Source of the DNA: Anaerosporobacter faecicola
GTDB taxonomy: Bacteria; Bacillota; Clostridia; Lachnospirales; Lachnospiraceae
Length of the DNA: 64,000 nucleotides
Assembly: GCF_012070565.1 (NCBI RefSeq)
Contig: NZ_JAAQRO010000026.1
Coordinates: 32,657-96,656 of the forward strand
Direction of reading: 5' to 3'
The position numbers and the translations under genes were made by a program. Shown in pieces: positions 1 through 9,695 of this stretch. Below the pieces are notes generated by a model. That model had not been told where the DNA came from, did no database searches, and saw only the letters and a program-made list of their open reading frames with translations. The first letter of the stretch is position 1. Every line of letters starts with the position of its first letter.

Positions 1-95
1 AGAACACATTTTTCAATTCATAATCGTATCTTGACCCTATAAAACGACTAAATTTACCTATATTATAGTTTATTTTAGGAGGACAGGCAATAGAT

Positions 96-134
96 AAATA
101 CCAAGTAATCTAAGAAAGAATTACTTGGTATTTT
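96..134. terminator. Hairpin terminator left of the ATPase operon
   Basis: A 14-bp perfect inverted repeat (arms 96-109 and 120-133, sequence AAATACCAAGTAAT and its complement) with a 10-nt loop. T-rich sequence follows on the plus side and a shorter T-rich stretch on the minus side. It could end a gene lying left of the window on the plus strand or serve as the distal stop for the ATPase operon. No gene is visible in bases 1-95. Confidence 0.6.
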
Positions 135-189
135 AAATTGATTATGAGTCAGAATAAGTGTATCAATTATATACATAAAGTGTTATTAA

Positions 190-400
190 AACATTCAAGT
201 AGAATATTTAATTAGAACGTTCAAACGATATGATTTATCAAAATGAATAATCATAGAATTCAATCAAACTGTCCAATCAAAACATTTAATCAAAGCATTT
301 AGTCAAACATTTAATTGAGGCATTCAAGCAGAGCGTTCAAACAAAACAATTAACCAAAGTATTTAATCAAACGTTCAATCAAAAGATTTTGATTAAATGC
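190..400. repeat. Array of about 14 degenerate 13-bp repeats
   Basis: The stretch reads as consecutive units close to RCATTYAATCAAA, for example ACATTTAATCAAA, GCATTTAGTCAAA, GCGTTCAAACAAA and GTATTTAATCAAA. The usual period is 13 bp, with one longer interruption at about 216-256. Since 13 is not a multiple of three and no long ORF crosses it, it is not coding. The right edge holds a small inverted repeat (AATCAAAA / TTTTGATT, 377-394). It lies in the 3' region of the minus-strand ATPase operon. The remaining bases up to 474 are AT-rich with a short palindrome near 418-433. Function unknown. Confidence 0.7.
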
Positions 401-474
401 TAATTAAATAATTATTTTATACTTATAAGTATAGACCGATTTATAATGACTCATTCCATATTAAATTGTTAGGG

Positions 475-1110
475 TTATGAATGTGTTTGTTTCTTTGCCA
501 TATTCATACGTTTTATAACTTTTAATCGAGTAAATTCTTCACGTTCCTTTTCCTCTAATGCATTTTGAATATCTACAACTAATGTTGTATAGTGAGGTAT
601 GGTTATATTCTTTAATGCATTGGCACGTTTTTGCGTCTTCTTAATATTAGTCGCTAAACGATAAGCAGAAGTTTCTACCATAGACAAACGTATGGTTAAC
701 TCTTTTACACGGTTAAAATGCATACAAGCTTCATCTAATGAAAGTTTCGTCCCATAGTAGGAATAGGTAGGTGTAAGCGTACGGTGGTCAAAGTCAACAA
801 GAGGAATCTCTGTACCCATAATACTACGTGTCTTTATTGTGATGGATTGTTCCTCTGGTACGGTTTTACTTAAAGTCTGTACCGTATTGATTCCCATTTC
901 AATATTTGCCCTTTGTAAAGCGATATAGGCGGCAGAGAAGGTCGAATCAATTTCTGATTGTATGTTCTTTGCCTTATCAATTAATTCCATTAATTCACGG
1001 ATTAGAATATTTCGTTTCTTATCCATTAGGTCAAACCCTTGTCTTGAGAGAGCAAGAGAGTTCTTTGCTAATATTAGATTTCCTTTGGTGGGAAATGTAT
1101 TTGGATCCAT
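475..1110 (-). CDS. atpD: V/A-type ATP synthase subunit D
   Basis: 211 aa, the usual size for the central-stalk subunit D (NtpD/AtpD) of V/A-type ATPases. This coiled-coil shaft transmits rotation between the A3B3 head and the membrane ring. The N-terminus has the family's P-T-K-G-N-L-I-L-A-K pattern (residues 7-16) and both termini are long helices. It is the last gene of a nine-gene minus-strand operon and starts 14 nt after the stop of subunit B. The ATG at 1110 is preceded by a purine-rich AAAGGATGGTGAG. Assignment rests on family resemblance and operon position. Confidence 0.93.
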   Translation of the reverse strand: MDPNTFPTKGNLILAKNSLALSRQGFDLMDKKRNILIRELMELIDKAKNIQSEIDSTFSAAYIALQRANIEMGINTVQTLSKTVPEEQSITIKTRSIMGTEIPLVDFDHRTLTPTYSYYGTKLSLDEACMHFNRVKELTIRLSMVETSAYRLATNIKKTQKRANALKNITIPHYTTLVVDIQNALEEKEREEFTRLKVIKRMNMAKKQTHS

Positions 1111-1124
1111 CTACTCACCATCCT

Positions 1125-2531
1125 TTACGCTTCTGATGAGGAAGTTTCATCTGCTGTAGAAGTATGGTAATACTTATCAAGAATCTTGGTATCCACACGG
1201 TCAAGTTCTTCCCTTGGAAGTATGGCAAGTAATTTCCAACCAAGATTTAATGTATCTTCAATACTTCGGTCTTCCATAAGTCCTTGAGAAATAAACTCAT
1301 TTTCAAATGCAGTACCAAATTGTAAGTATTTTTTATCAATAGGTGATAATTCATCTTCACCAATAACACTTGCTAAGGCTCTTGCATCTCCAACTCGGGC
1401 ATAAGAAGAGAATAATTGGTTTGCTAAATCCTGATGATCTTCTCTTGTATAACCTTCACCGATACCATCTTTCATTAAACGAGAAAGAGATGGTAAAACA
1501 TTGATAGGTGGATAAATTGCTTTTTGGTGTAAGGCACGTTCTAGTACAATCTGTCCTTCTGTAATGTATCCAGTTAAGTCTGGAATTGGGTGAGTAATAT
1601 CGTCATTTGGCATTGTAAGGATTGGAATTTGTGTAACAGAGCCCTTACTTCCTTTAATGATACCTGCACGTTCATAAATCGTTGCTAATTCACTATATAA
1701 GTAACCTGGATACCCTTTTCTACTTGGGATTTCTCCTTTGGAAGAGGAAACCTCACGCATTGCTTCTGCAAAGGAGGTCATATCGGTTAACACAACGAGG
1801 ATATGCATTCCTTTTTCAAAAGCAAGATATTCGGCAGCAGTTAACGCTACTTTTGGAGTAATTAATCGTTCTACTACAGGATCATTTGCCAGGTTTAAAA
1901 ACATAACAACATGAGAGCTGGCACCACTTTCCTCAAATGTACGACGGAAGAATTCAGCAACATCATGTTTTAAGCCCATAGCACCAAATACAATTGCGAA
2001 TTCTTCATCTGAATCAGAACCAAGAGAAGCCTGTCGAACAATCTGTGCAGCAAGCTGGTCATGTGGAAGTCCATTTCCAGAGAAGATCGGTAATTTTTGA
2101 CCACGAATTAGTGTTGTTAAGCAATCAATGGTTGAAATACCTGTTTTAATAAAGTTACGTGGATACTCCCTTGTATAAGGATTTAGAGGCTCTCCATTTA
2201 CGTCTTTTTTAACATCAGAGATAATTGGACCAAGACCATCAATTGGCTCGCCTATACCACTAAATACACGTCCTAAGATATCTTCTGATAAAGCAATCTC
2301 CATTGGGTGTCCTGTTAATTTTGTATGGGTATTCTTTAAGGACATTTCTTCTGTTCCTTCAAACACCTGTATGACAGCTTTGTCTTCATATATTTCGACA
2401 ATTCTTCCAAGTTTGTGTTTATTACCTTCAACTGTTAACTCTACGATTTCATCATAGGCTGCACCTTGTACTCCTTCTAATACAATAAGGGGGCCGTTGA
2501 TTTCACTGAGTCCTAAATATTCAATTGACAT
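1125..2531 (-). CDS. atpB: V/A-type ATP synthase subunit B
   Basis: 468 aa, full length for the non-catalytic nucleotide-binding subunit B of the V/A-type ATPase head. The start has the family-typical [20 protein letters not shown]. The region near residue 150 reads [14 protein letters not shown], where B subunits replace the Walker A lysine motif of subunit A. A good AAGGAGGG ribosome site lies 9 nt before the ATG. It sits between subunits A and D, 14 nt apart from each, as usual for these operons. No truncation or unusual residue seen. Confidence 0.96.
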   Translation of the reverse strand: MSIEYLGLSEINGPLIVLEGVQGAAYDEIVELTVEGNKHKLGRIVEIYEDKAVIQVFEGTEEMSLKNTHTKLTGHPMEIALSEDILGRVFSGIGEPIDGLGPIISDVKKDVNGEPLNPYTREYPRNFIKTGISTIDCLTTLIRGQKLPIFSGNGLPHDQLAAQIVRQASLGSDSDEEFAIVFGAMGLKHDVAEFFRRTFEESGASSHVVMFLNLANDPVVERLITPKVALTAAEYLAFEKGMHILVVLTDMTSFAEAMREVSSSKGEIPSRKGYPGYLYSELATIYERAGIIKGSKGSVTQIPILTMPNDDITHPIPDLTGYITEGQIVLERALHQKAIYPPINVLPSLSRLMKDGIGEGYTREDHQDLANQLFSSYARVGDARALASVIGEDELSPIDKKYLQFGTAFENEFISQGLMEDRSIEDTLNLGWKLLAILPREELDRVDTKILDKYYHTSTADETSSSEA

Positions 2532-2545
2532 TTTGTTAACCCTCC

Positions 2546-4312
2546 TTAAGCATTTGTTTCCAATAGGTGATTATAGAAATCATCGATTGCTTTTTTGTAA
2601 TCATTGAATTTATCTAATTCATCATTTGCCACATCATATTTGATAGAAATGATCTTTTCAAAGATGTCATTTTCTTTCAGTAAGGTCATTGGCATATTCA
2701 TAGCAATGAGTTTTTTACACTGTTCATATAAATGCATGATTGTTTCCATCATCTTTAACTGTTTTTCAAGAGGTACATAGGTATCAGATGGATGGTAAGC
2801 ATTCTGTTGAACGAATCCAAGTCGTACAACACGTGCAATTTCCAATACTAACTTTTGATCATCTGGAAGTACATCGCTACCAATTAATTTTACAATTTCA
2901 TTTAACTGACTTTCTTGTGTTAGTAAGGAGATTAATTGATTACGTAAATCAATAAAATTGCTACCAACATTCTTGGTATACCATGGAGTAAGATCAGATA
3001 CATACTCACTATAACTGGTTAACCATTGAATGGCTGGGAAATGTCTTGCATAGGCAAGGGATTTATCAAGTGCCCAGAAACAGCGAACAAAACGTTTGGT
3101 ATTCTGGGTTACTGGTTCAGAGAAGTCACCACCCTGAGGGGAAACAGCACCAATTATGGATACGCTTCCTTCTGTACCATTTAAGTTACTCATAAATCCT
3201 GCACGTTCATAGAATGCAGATAGACGAGAAGCTAAGTAAGCAGGGAATCCTTCTTCTGCTGGCATTTCTTCCAGACGGCCGGATAACTCACGAAGTGCTT
3301 CTGCCCAACGGGAAGTAGAATCTGCCATAATTGCAACATGATAGCCCATATCTCGATAATACTCTGCAAGAGTAATACCTGTATAGATACTTGCTTCACG
3401 TGCAGCAACAGGCATATTGGAAGTATTGGCAATCAAAGTCGTACGATCGAGCAAAGGATTTCCGGACTTTGGATCCACTAATTTTGAGAAGTCTTCCAAT
3501 ACTTCGGTCATTTCATTTCCACGTTCTCCACAACCAATGTAAACAATAATATCTGCATCACACCATTTTGCTAACTGATGCTGTGTCATTGTTTTACCAG
3601 TACCAAAGCCACCAGGAATGGCAGCAGTACCACCTTTGGCAATTGGGAAGAGGGTATCAAGAATTCTTTGTCCTGTTACCAATGGACGATCGGCAGCATA
3701 ACGTTTCGTAGTTGGTCTAGGAATTCGAATTGGCCATTTCTGTGTAAGGGTTAGTTCTTGTTCCTCTCCTTGGTCGTTACGAATGGTAACGAGAGGGTCA
3801 TTGATGGTATATTGTCCATCAGGTACAACTTTTATTACCGTACCGTTGACCGTTGGAGGTACCATAGATTTATGTACAATGGCACGTGTTTCTCTGGTTT
3901 CTGCTATAATTGTTCCACCATAAATCTTATCCCCTTCAGAGACCGTTATATGGACATCCCATAGTTTTTTTGTATCAAGGGAGTCAACGTTAACACCTCT
4001 AGAGATAAAGGCACCAGATTGTTTTGCTATTTCTTTTAATGGTCGTTCAATACCGTCAAAGATATTTCCAATAATACCAGGTGCCAGGGTTACAGAAATC
4101 GCACTTCCTGTAGCCACAACTTCTTCACCTGGTTTTAGTCCAGTTGTTTCTTCGAAAACTTGAATTGTTGTCGTATCTTTGGTTAGGGCAATAACTTCGC
4201 CTACTAGTTTCTCTTTACCAACTAGAACCATTTCGGACATCTTAAACCCAAGATTTCCTTTCAAATATACAATAGGACCGTTAATTCCGTATATCGTTCC
4301 TGTCAAGTTCAT
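2546..4312 (-). CDS. atpA: V/A-type ATP synthase subunit A (catalytic)
   Basis: 588 aa from the chosen start. It is the catalytic subunit that hydrolyses or makes ATP in the A3B3 head. The P-loop is visible as GGFGTGKT (about residue 230), followed by GCGERGNEM and the [12 protein letters not shown] segment, all typical of subunit A. The reading frame extends 16 codons further upstream, but AGGAGG lies just before the ATG at 4312 and none supports the longer form. It precedes subunit B by 14 nt. No anomalies. Confidence 0.96.
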   Translation of the reverse strand: MNLTGTIYGINGPIVYLKGNLGFKMSEMVLVGKEKLVGEVIALTKDTTTIQVFEETTGLKPGEEVVATGSAISVTLAPGIIGNIFDGIERPLKEIAKQSGAFISRGVNVDSLDTKKLWDVHITVSEGDKIYGGTIIAETRETRAIVHKSMVPPTVNGTVIKVVPDGQYTINDPLVTIRNDQGEEQELTLTQKWPIRIPRPTTKRYAADRPLVTGQRILDTLFPIAKGGTAAIPGGFGTGKTMTQHQLAKWCDADIIVYIGCGERGNEMTEVLEDFSKLVDPKSGNPLLDRTTLIANTSNMPVAAREASIYTGITLAEYYRDMGYHVAIMADSTSRWAEALRELSGRLEEMPAEEGFPAYLASRLSAFYERAGFMSNLNGTEGSVSIIGAVSPQGGDFSEPVTQNTKRFVRCFWALDKSLAYARHFPAIQWLTSYSEYVSDLTPWYTKNVGSNFIDLRNQLISLLTQESQLNEIVKLIGSDVLPDDQKLVLEIARVVRLGFVQQNAYHPSDTYVPLEKQLKMMETIMHLYEQCKKLIAMNMPMTLLKENDIFEKIISIKYDVANDELDKFNDYKKAIDDFYNHLLETNA

Positions 4313-4396
4313 ATTGGAGCAACCTCCTAATTCTATAATTACATGGCACAAATAGGTCATGTGTATAAAGCATTGTATTATAAGAAATCTTAAGAA

Positions 4397-4963
4397 TTAT
4401 AATTTAAAGTTTGCTTTTTCTTCTTTCAATTTGGTAGAGAAGGAAAAATCAATCAAAATATGTCGTGAAGAAATAACACTTCGTATTCCACCTACAAAAT
4501 CAATGTTGCTTACAGTTAGAGTAGTATTAGTAGCAATCTCAAGTTCCTGCTTCATTGATTCATCTGTTGGGTTAATGTAGATTAACATGTCATCTCCATT
4601 AGAAAATGCAACAGCTTCTTTAATTTTTCTTATCAAAAAATCTTTATATTCTGTTGTTTTCATATAGGAAGATAGTTGTTTCTCTACATCAAGGAATAAA
4701 CGATCAACTAATTCCTGTTTGCGAGTACTTATGTTACGTTTGATCGTAACAGACTCATTGGATAAGTTTTTGTTTTTTTCACGAATTAAGTTTTCTGATT
4801 CTGTACGAAGTTTTAATTCTGCTTGTTTTAATAAAGCAGCCTTCTTTTCTTCACACATTTTTTGCAATGTTTGTTCATATGATTCTAGAATCTTAACACT
4901 TTGTGCAGTTGCATCATCAATTGCACTTTGATAAAAGTTATCTAATTTCTCATCTAATGTCAT
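4397..4963 (-). CDS. atpE: V/A-type ATP synthase subunit E (peripheral stalk)
   Basis: 188 aa. The N-terminal two thirds is a long charged helix (many K, E, Q), and the C-terminal domain carries the pattern DFVGGIRSVI, as in subunit E of V/A ATPases. Subunit E pairs with the small G/H subunit as the peripheral stator. Start chosen at the ATG (4963), 9-10 nt after AAGGAG; a TTG two codons upstream is too close to that site. The gene lies between subunits F and A. Confidence 0.88.
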   Translation of the reverse strand: MTLDEKLDNFYQSAIDDATAQSVKILESYEQTLQKMCEEKKAALLKQAELKLRTESENLIREKNKNLSNESVTIKRNISTRKQELVDRLFLDVEKQLSSYMKTTEYKDFLIRKIKEAVAFSNGDDMLIYINPTDESMKQELEIATNTTLTVSNIDFVGGIRSVISSRHILIDFSFSTKLKEEKANFKL

Positions 4964-4995
4964 AAACAAGCATCTCCTTTCCTAAACTTGGAGAG

Positions 4996-5304
4996 TTATA
5001 ATTTTAAACCAATTGCTTCATTTACATAGTCTGTAATGAAATTTGGTTTTCTACCAGTACCATGACGGTCTGGAATCTCAATGATTAATGGTAAGCGACG
5101 ATTTAGTTTAACATCGTCTACAATTTCTGGAAACTCACGACTGAATTTTTCTGTGATCAATATAATACCAATTGTTTTATCTGCAATTGCTTTATCAAGC
5201 TGTTGTTTTAAATGTTTCTTTGAATGAATGACCACACCATCTACCCCGGCAAGTCGCATGCCGGTATAGGTATCTACGTTGTCGCTGATTAAATACATCC
5301 GCAT
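4996..5304 (-). CDS. atpF: V/A-type ATP synthase subunit F
   Basis: 102 aa, the usual length of the small central-stalk subunit F. It begins with a Rossmann-like strand (MYLISDNVDTYTGMRLAG), and the middle section IGIILITEKFS matches the family pattern. Subunit F binds the D shaft and regulates coupling. GAAAGGAA precedes the ATG by about 10 nt; a second ATG two codons in (5298) is possible. The gene follows the proteolipid gene and precedes subunit E. Confidence 0.9.
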   Translation of the reverse strand: MRMYLISDNVDTYTGMRLAGVDGVVIHSKKHLKQQLDKAIADKTIGIILITEKFSREFPEIVDDVKLNRRLPLIIEIPDRHGTGRKPNFITDYVNEAIGLKL

Positions 5305-5379
5305 AATAATCGTTCCTTTCCAATTATAGATAGGTAATGGAATAAATCATGGTCTGATTTGTAAAACTACCACAATGGA

Positions 5380-5802
5380 TTAAGGTAACATTGTAAATGA
5401 AAGTACAAGTCCGTATAATGCAATACCTTCTGCTAAGGCAACGAAGATTAATGCTTTACCCATGATACTAGAGTCTTCGCTCATTGCACCTAATGCAGCA
5501 CTTGCAGCAGAGGCAACGGCAATACCACCACCAATACAAGAAAATCCAGTAGAAAGAGCAGCAGCAATATATCTCCAACCATCTGAGGAAGAAGAAGCAA
5601 CCGCTTCCGTAGCAGCAGATGCATTACCAGTAAACATTAAGATATTAGCAAGAATTAATGTTCCAAAGAAGAAAAATGCGTTAAATCCAAGAGCAGCTTT
5701 AAATCCACCTTGTTTCTTTTTGCTTAGTAAAAATGCTCCAAATGGAACGAAAATGCTTAAGATTAATGCAATAACAAAGATATATCTAGTAATTAAGTTC
5801 AT
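5380..5802 (-). CDS. atpK: V/A-type ATP synthase proteolipid subunit K (c ring)
   Basis: 140 aa with four hydrophobic segments (about 7-25, 37-57, 77-105, 115-138), the membrane rotor ring subunit. The ion-carrying glutamate is visible in the last helix in ALAEGIALYGL, with a tyrosine five residues after it as in Na+-binding rings. The preceding helix is GGGIAVASAASAA and shows no glutamine, which Na+ rings normally use. Ion choice (H+ or Na+) cannot be settled from this. AGGAGG lies upstream of the ATG. A run of alanine and serine (residues about 61-71) forms the lumenal loop. Confidence 0.92.
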   Translation of the reverse strand: MNLITRYIFVIALILSIFVPFGAFLLSKKKQGGFKAALGFNAFFFFGTLILANILMFTGNASAATEAVASSSSDGWRYIAAALSTGFSCIGGGIAVASAASAALGAMSEDSSIMGKALIFVALAEGIALYGLVLSFTMLP

Positions 5803-5904
5803 AAATGATTCCTCCTAAAAATAATATAATAAATTAATCATATTTGGGGCGTAAGGTATTTTTTCCCAACATTATAATGACGGTTAGTTAATGAAGAAAC
5901 ATAA

Positions 5905-7821
5905 TTAATTGTTCTTATATGGTTTAAATTCTTTTCCGTTACCACGATAGAATCGGCTAAACATCTCATAGTATTCCAAACGAAGAACTTGAATTCCAAC
6001 GATTAAGCCTTCCATTGCAGCTACGAATATATTACCAATGATCATAATTGGTATATTGCCAATTCCACTTTCTGCTCCTGCAAACATAAGTACAACACCC
6101 ATCATTGCACCATGGCTAAGGGCGAAGGCACCAACACGTAGAAAGGAGATTGTATTACTTGCATAACTTAATAATACTTCAAAAAGTTCAAAGAATGAGG
6201 TTAATACAAACATTCCTTTTCCATCTGGAAACAGATCTTTTTTCTTTTCAATCTTTCTCTCTAAAGGTTCTTTAAAGAACATAAGTAAAAGTGGAATCCC
6301 AAACAATAAAGCAAGGACAATTGCTCCTGGTAGTGCATGACCGGTAAAGATTAAAGCAACACATCCCATGATGCCACCATAGAATAAAAGTCCAGCTACA
6401 CCATTGGTATCAAATAAAAGACGCCCATAATCTTTTGATTTTACTGCATTAATAATATTTAAAACCATTGCTACAATGATTAAAAATGCACCAAATACAA
6501 TGGCAGTAATCAGAATAGACATGATATTATCCATTGGCTTCATCCAAAGATGTGGAATCATGTCTTCATACCCAAAGATACTTCCATACATAAAACCAAA
6601 GATTGTTGAAAAGATACCAGCTAAGGATACAATGGCACCAAGATTCATCTTCTTGATCTTATAGAAGAGTGCACCACCGATTACAAGACATAAGCCCTGC
6701 CCAACATCGCCAAACATAATACCAAAGATTAATGAGTAGGTAATGGCAACAAATAAGGTTGGATCAATCTCATTATATGCGGGAACTCCATACATCCGAA
6801 TAAACATTTCAAATGGTTTGAATATTTTTGGATTCTTAAGTTTTGTTGGCGGTTTTGTTCCAATATCATCCTGTACTTCTTCTGATATACAGTAGACATT
6901 GGAATCTCCTTCAATCTCTTTCAAAAAGGCATTGGCATCGGATAGCGTCATCCAGCCACATATAATATAGAAGACGAGATTATCACTGTTATGATCCACA
7001 CCACTTTCCTTTGTGCAGGCGGCAAGTTTTCTTATGTTATGGTTCTTAGTTAAAGAAACCAAAGTGTTGTGAGCTAACAATAATTCAGGACCAATGGCAT
7101 CTAGTTTCTTTTTTATTTCGATTGAAAGATCCTTAATATTCTTTGTAATGGAGGAAATTTTTTGAGAAATAGCTTCATGCGCTTCCTCAGGAGTTCCTTC
7201 ATATTCATTAGGGATAAATATTCTTTCAAAGTGTAAGGATGCATATATGGCATCAATCTTTACACTAGATGTAGCAGGCACAAAGTAAATTCCCCAAACA
7301 TAGTCTTCATCGCTATCGCATTCATAAAAAACGGTATTTAGATTCTCATAAACGTACTTTGAGAACTTGTTATAAAATTCGTGTGATATTCTACCAAAGC
7401 GGAATTTTATAAACTTAAACTCCATAATCTTCTTCATATCGTAGTTAAGCATTCGAAAAGGTTCAATTGTATGAAGAAGTTCCTTGTAATGAGTTTTGGT
7501 ATCTTTGAGTTCTTTTTTTTGCGCGTTAAGATCTTCTAACATTGAAAAAGCATTTGCAATTACATCTGCAGCCTCGGATGGCGTCATAGATTTATGCGAA
7601 GCAGTGCAATCGTTATCTATTTTCTGAACAAGTTCATCTGATTTTGATAAAAGATCGCGATATGGATTCATCTCGACGAAAGGTTTTAGATCACGAACGG
7701 TATTTAACTCAGATAATGCGTTCTCTAGATGCATTTCATATTTGGATAAATACGTATTTGCTACACGATCAATATCATTCTTAGGACCTGTTATACTTAG
7801 AAACTTCATTTTTTCAATCAC
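5905..7821 (-). CDS. atpI: V/A-type ATP synthase subunit I (membrane stator)
   Basis: 638 aa. A cytoplasmic coiled-coil half (residues 1-about 340) is followed by a membrane half of seven to eight hydrophobic segments. It contains the family pattern FGIMFGDVGQG and the C-terminal helix SFLRVGAFALSH, whose arginine faces the c ring. It is the ion-channel stator subunit equivalent to Vph1/NtpI. The best start is a GTG at 7821, 8 nt after GGAGG; an ATG four codons in is the alternative. It lies between subunits C and K. Confidence 0.94.
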   Translation of the reverse strand: MIEKMKFLSITGPKNDIDRVANTYLSKYEMHLENALSELNTVRDLKPFVEMNPYRDLLSKSDELVQKIDNDCTASHKSMTPSEAADVIANAFSMLEDLNAQKKELKDTKTHYKELLHTIEPFRMLNYDMKKIMEFKFIKFRFGRISHEFYNKFSKYVYENLNTVFYECDSDEDYVWGIYFVPATSSVKIDAIYASLHFERIFIPNEYEGTPEEAHEAISQKISSITKNIKDLSIEIKKKLDAIGPELLLAHNTLVSLTKNHNIRKLAACTKESGVDHNSDNLVFYIICGWMTLSDANAFLKEIEGDSNVYCISEEVQDDIGTKPPTKLKNPKIFKPFEMFIRMYGVPAYNEIDPTLFVAITYSLIFGIMFGDVGQGLCLVIGGALFYKIKKMNLGAIVSLAGIFSTIFGFMYGSIFGYEDMIPHLWMKPMDNIMSILITAIVFGAFLIIVAMVLNIINAVKSKDYGRLLFDTNGVAGLLFYGGIMGCVALIFTGHALPGAIVLALLFGIPLLLMFFKEPLERKIEKKKDLFPDGKGMFVLTSFFELFEVLLSYASNTISFLRVGAFALSHGAMMGVVLMFAGAESGIGNIPIMIIGNIFVAAMEGLIVGIQVLRLEYYEMFSRFYRGNGKEFKPYKNN

Positions 7822-7840
7822 CGTCTACACCTCCATTCCC

Positions 7841-8875
7841 TTATTGTATATAATTAAGTGTTTCGTTCGGTTGTAGTTTATAACGAATACACTCTAAAAC
7901 AGTAGTAAGTTTATCAATCTCTAGTTCCTTTAGGTAGAGATAATTTTGGACGGGAGCCATAGAGTTTGGATACTTCTGTTTATTTGTACTATAAACCTTT
8001 GTTATCAAAACCTTGTACAAGTTCTCAAACGATGTAATTTCGGTAATTCCATTTACCCTTACGTAATAACTTGTATTAAGGAAGGTAACCAATTCTTCTA
8101 CAGTATTACTTTCAATATAAGTCGTAATCTCTTTCTTCTTTAATTTATATGATATTGGAATTATGTACGAGTATATTTTTGAAGGTTCAATATCATAGTA
8201 CTTTTTGGACCGATAAATCCAAAGAACATTAAGCAAGTCGATTTTTTTACCAAGTATTTCTGTATAAGCCTTGTTACTGTCACCTTTTAAATATTTATCC
8301 TTTAATTTCCATACTTTTGTAAAGTAGTAGATATCAAGTTGCATTTCATAATCAAATAAAGTTGGATTATTTGTATTCTGAATTGCTTTTAATATAGGAT
8401 AATATTCGGTGTTTCTTAAGCAATTAATAAATTCATCAATTGATTTTGCCGTAGAAAGTTGTTCTAAACTCACTTTTAGCCGTTTGCAAAAGAAAACATC
8501 GAAATTTGAGCCTTTGTATTCGTATTCATTATTAAAGACATGTTGCAGACAATATTTTATAATATTTGTTTCAAAGCGAAAGGATAAAAAAGTAAGAGCA
8601 TGTCGTTGTTCCTGATTACAAAAACGATAGATACGAGAGTAACTATCATAAAGAGAATTCACAATAAGATGTTCAATTTCTCCTCTATGTAGTGCACCTT
8701 CATCAATTCCTGAAAATATTGGTGCATAGGAAGGATTCGCCTTCAAAAAATTAATGAATTCTGGAATTGTTTCTAGGTTACAGATTTTATTGTAATCATC
8801 TGATTTAAACAGATTACTTTCCATGGCTTTCACTTTGGCAGTGATCCCACTGTAAGTTAGTAAGTTATTAGCCAT
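7841..8875 (-). CDS. atpC: V/A-type ATP synthase subunit C
   Basis: 344 aa, mostly helical and Tyr/Lys-rich, matching subunit C (NtpC, eukaryotic d), which sockets the central stalk onto the rotor ring. It starts MANNLLTYSGITAKVKAME, typical of the family. The ATG at 8875 lies four bases past the stop codon of the upstream G gene, so translation is probably coupled. The ribosome site is weak (GATGGA). An upstream TTG (8890) in the same frame is less likely. Confidence 0.88.
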   Translation of the reverse strand: MANNLLTYSGITAKVKAMESNLFKSDDYNKICNLETIPEFINFLKANPSYAPIFSGIDEGALHRGEIEHLIVNSLYDSYSRIYRFCNQEQRHALTFLSFRFETNIIKYCLQHVFNNEYEYKGSNFDVFFCKRLKVSLEQLSTAKSIDEFINCLRNTEYYPILKAIQNTNNPTLFDYEMQLDIYYFTKVWKLKDKYLKGDSNKAYTEILGKKIDLLNVLWIYRSKKYYDIEPSKIYSYIIPISYKLKKKEITTYIESNTVEELVTFLNTSYYVRVNGITEITSFENLYKVLITKVYSTNKQKYPNSMAPVQNYLYLKELEIDKLTTVLECIRYKLQPNETLNYIQ

Positions 8876-8879
8876 TCCA

Positions 8880-9191
8880 TCACGCCCCAATTATGTTTTG
8901 TAAAACATGTTCTACTAAAGCATCATGATTCTTGGTAAAAGTGTTCTCTAATTCGTCCATTTGTTTTGCACAATCATCAATGAGGGCTTTTTTTTCTGAT
9001 TCAAGTTCTTGGTCTGCTTGCTTTTGCAAGAGTTGAATCTTTTCGTTGGTTTCGTCCATAAGCGATGTCTCAAACTCAGATAACTCATGGTCAATTTCTC
9101 TACGCTTGGAGTTTTTTTGTTCATCAGTTCGAGAAATAATACGATTTGCCTTTTCTTCAATATCATACAAAAGGTTTATTACTTTTTCCAT
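8880..9191 (-). CDS. V/A-type ATP synthase subunit G/H (peripheral stalk)
   Basis: 103 aa and almost entirely a charged helix (E, K, Q, D) without hydrophobic segments. First gene of the ATPase operon, where clostridial operons place the G/H stator subunit that pairs with E. The frame runs open 21 codons further upstream, but AGGAGG sits 6 nt before the ATG at 9191. The assignment depends mostly on position and coiled-coil character, since the family is poorly conserved. Another small coiled-coil accessory protein cannot be excluded. Confidence 0.75.
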   Translation of the reverse strand: MEKVINLLYDIEEKANRIISRTDEQKNSKRREIDHELSEFETSLMDETNEKIQLLQKQADQELESEKKALIDDCAKQMDELENTFTKNHDALVEHVLQNIIGA

Positions 9192-9255
9192 ATGATTCCT
9201 CCTGTTCCACATTATTTGTAGCAATGTCTTTAAACAACATACAATCCTACACATA

Positions 9256-9283
9256 AATGTACGTTGTTTTTATTGTTTTTCAA
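9256..9283 (-). promoter_or_regulatory. Predicted promoter of the V/A-ATPase operon
   Basis: On the minus strand TTGAAA (9283-9278) is followed after 16 bp by TACATT (9261-9256), giving a leader of roughly 55 nt before the ATG of the first ATPase gene. The match is moderate in very AT-rich DNA. The rest of the stretch to about 9580 is AT-rich and shows nothing else. Confidence 0.4.
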
Positions 9284-9585
9284 TACAAATACACTCTATC
9301 ATAATACTACTTTTAAAAAAAATTTCTATAGTAAAAAGAGAGAAAAATGCCAATAATAAAGTTATGAATTGTTAATTTTTATGCAAAATGTTAAAAATGT
9401 GATAAGAAAAAAAATAAATTTACAGTTTATTAAAGTACTTAACAAATAAAGTAGACGCTGTTATAATTTCGCTAAAAAAATAAAATTTCTATTAAATATC
9501 ATTAAATTTCAATCATAAAAGAATTAAAACAGAAAAACATATATAATTAAACAAAAAACTGAATAAATATTATAAACTAAATTGT

Positions 9586-9614
9586 TTGACTATTTATTGG
9601 GTAGACCTTATAAT
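9586..9614 (+). promoter_or_regulatory. Predicted sigma-A promoter of trmB
   Basis: TTGACT (9586-9591), a 17-bp spacer and a perfect TATAAT (9609-9614). The leader of about 75 nt contains a small hairpin (AGCAGGTA ... TACTGCT, about 9649-9675) followed by TTTTATTAT just before the ribosome site, which could act as a weak attenuator. The leader lacks the T-box core sequence. Confidence 0.75.
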
Positions 9615-9695
9615 TTATACAAGCTAAGGTGGTAAATGATGAAATAATAGCAGGTAATCATTGGGGTACTGCTTTTATTATATGGAGGAAAAATC

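Noticed and set aside
9616..9695. T-box riboswitch in the trmB leader
   Set aside because: AAGGTGGTA recalls the T-box core, but the rest of the core, the specifier stem and a full terminator are absent.
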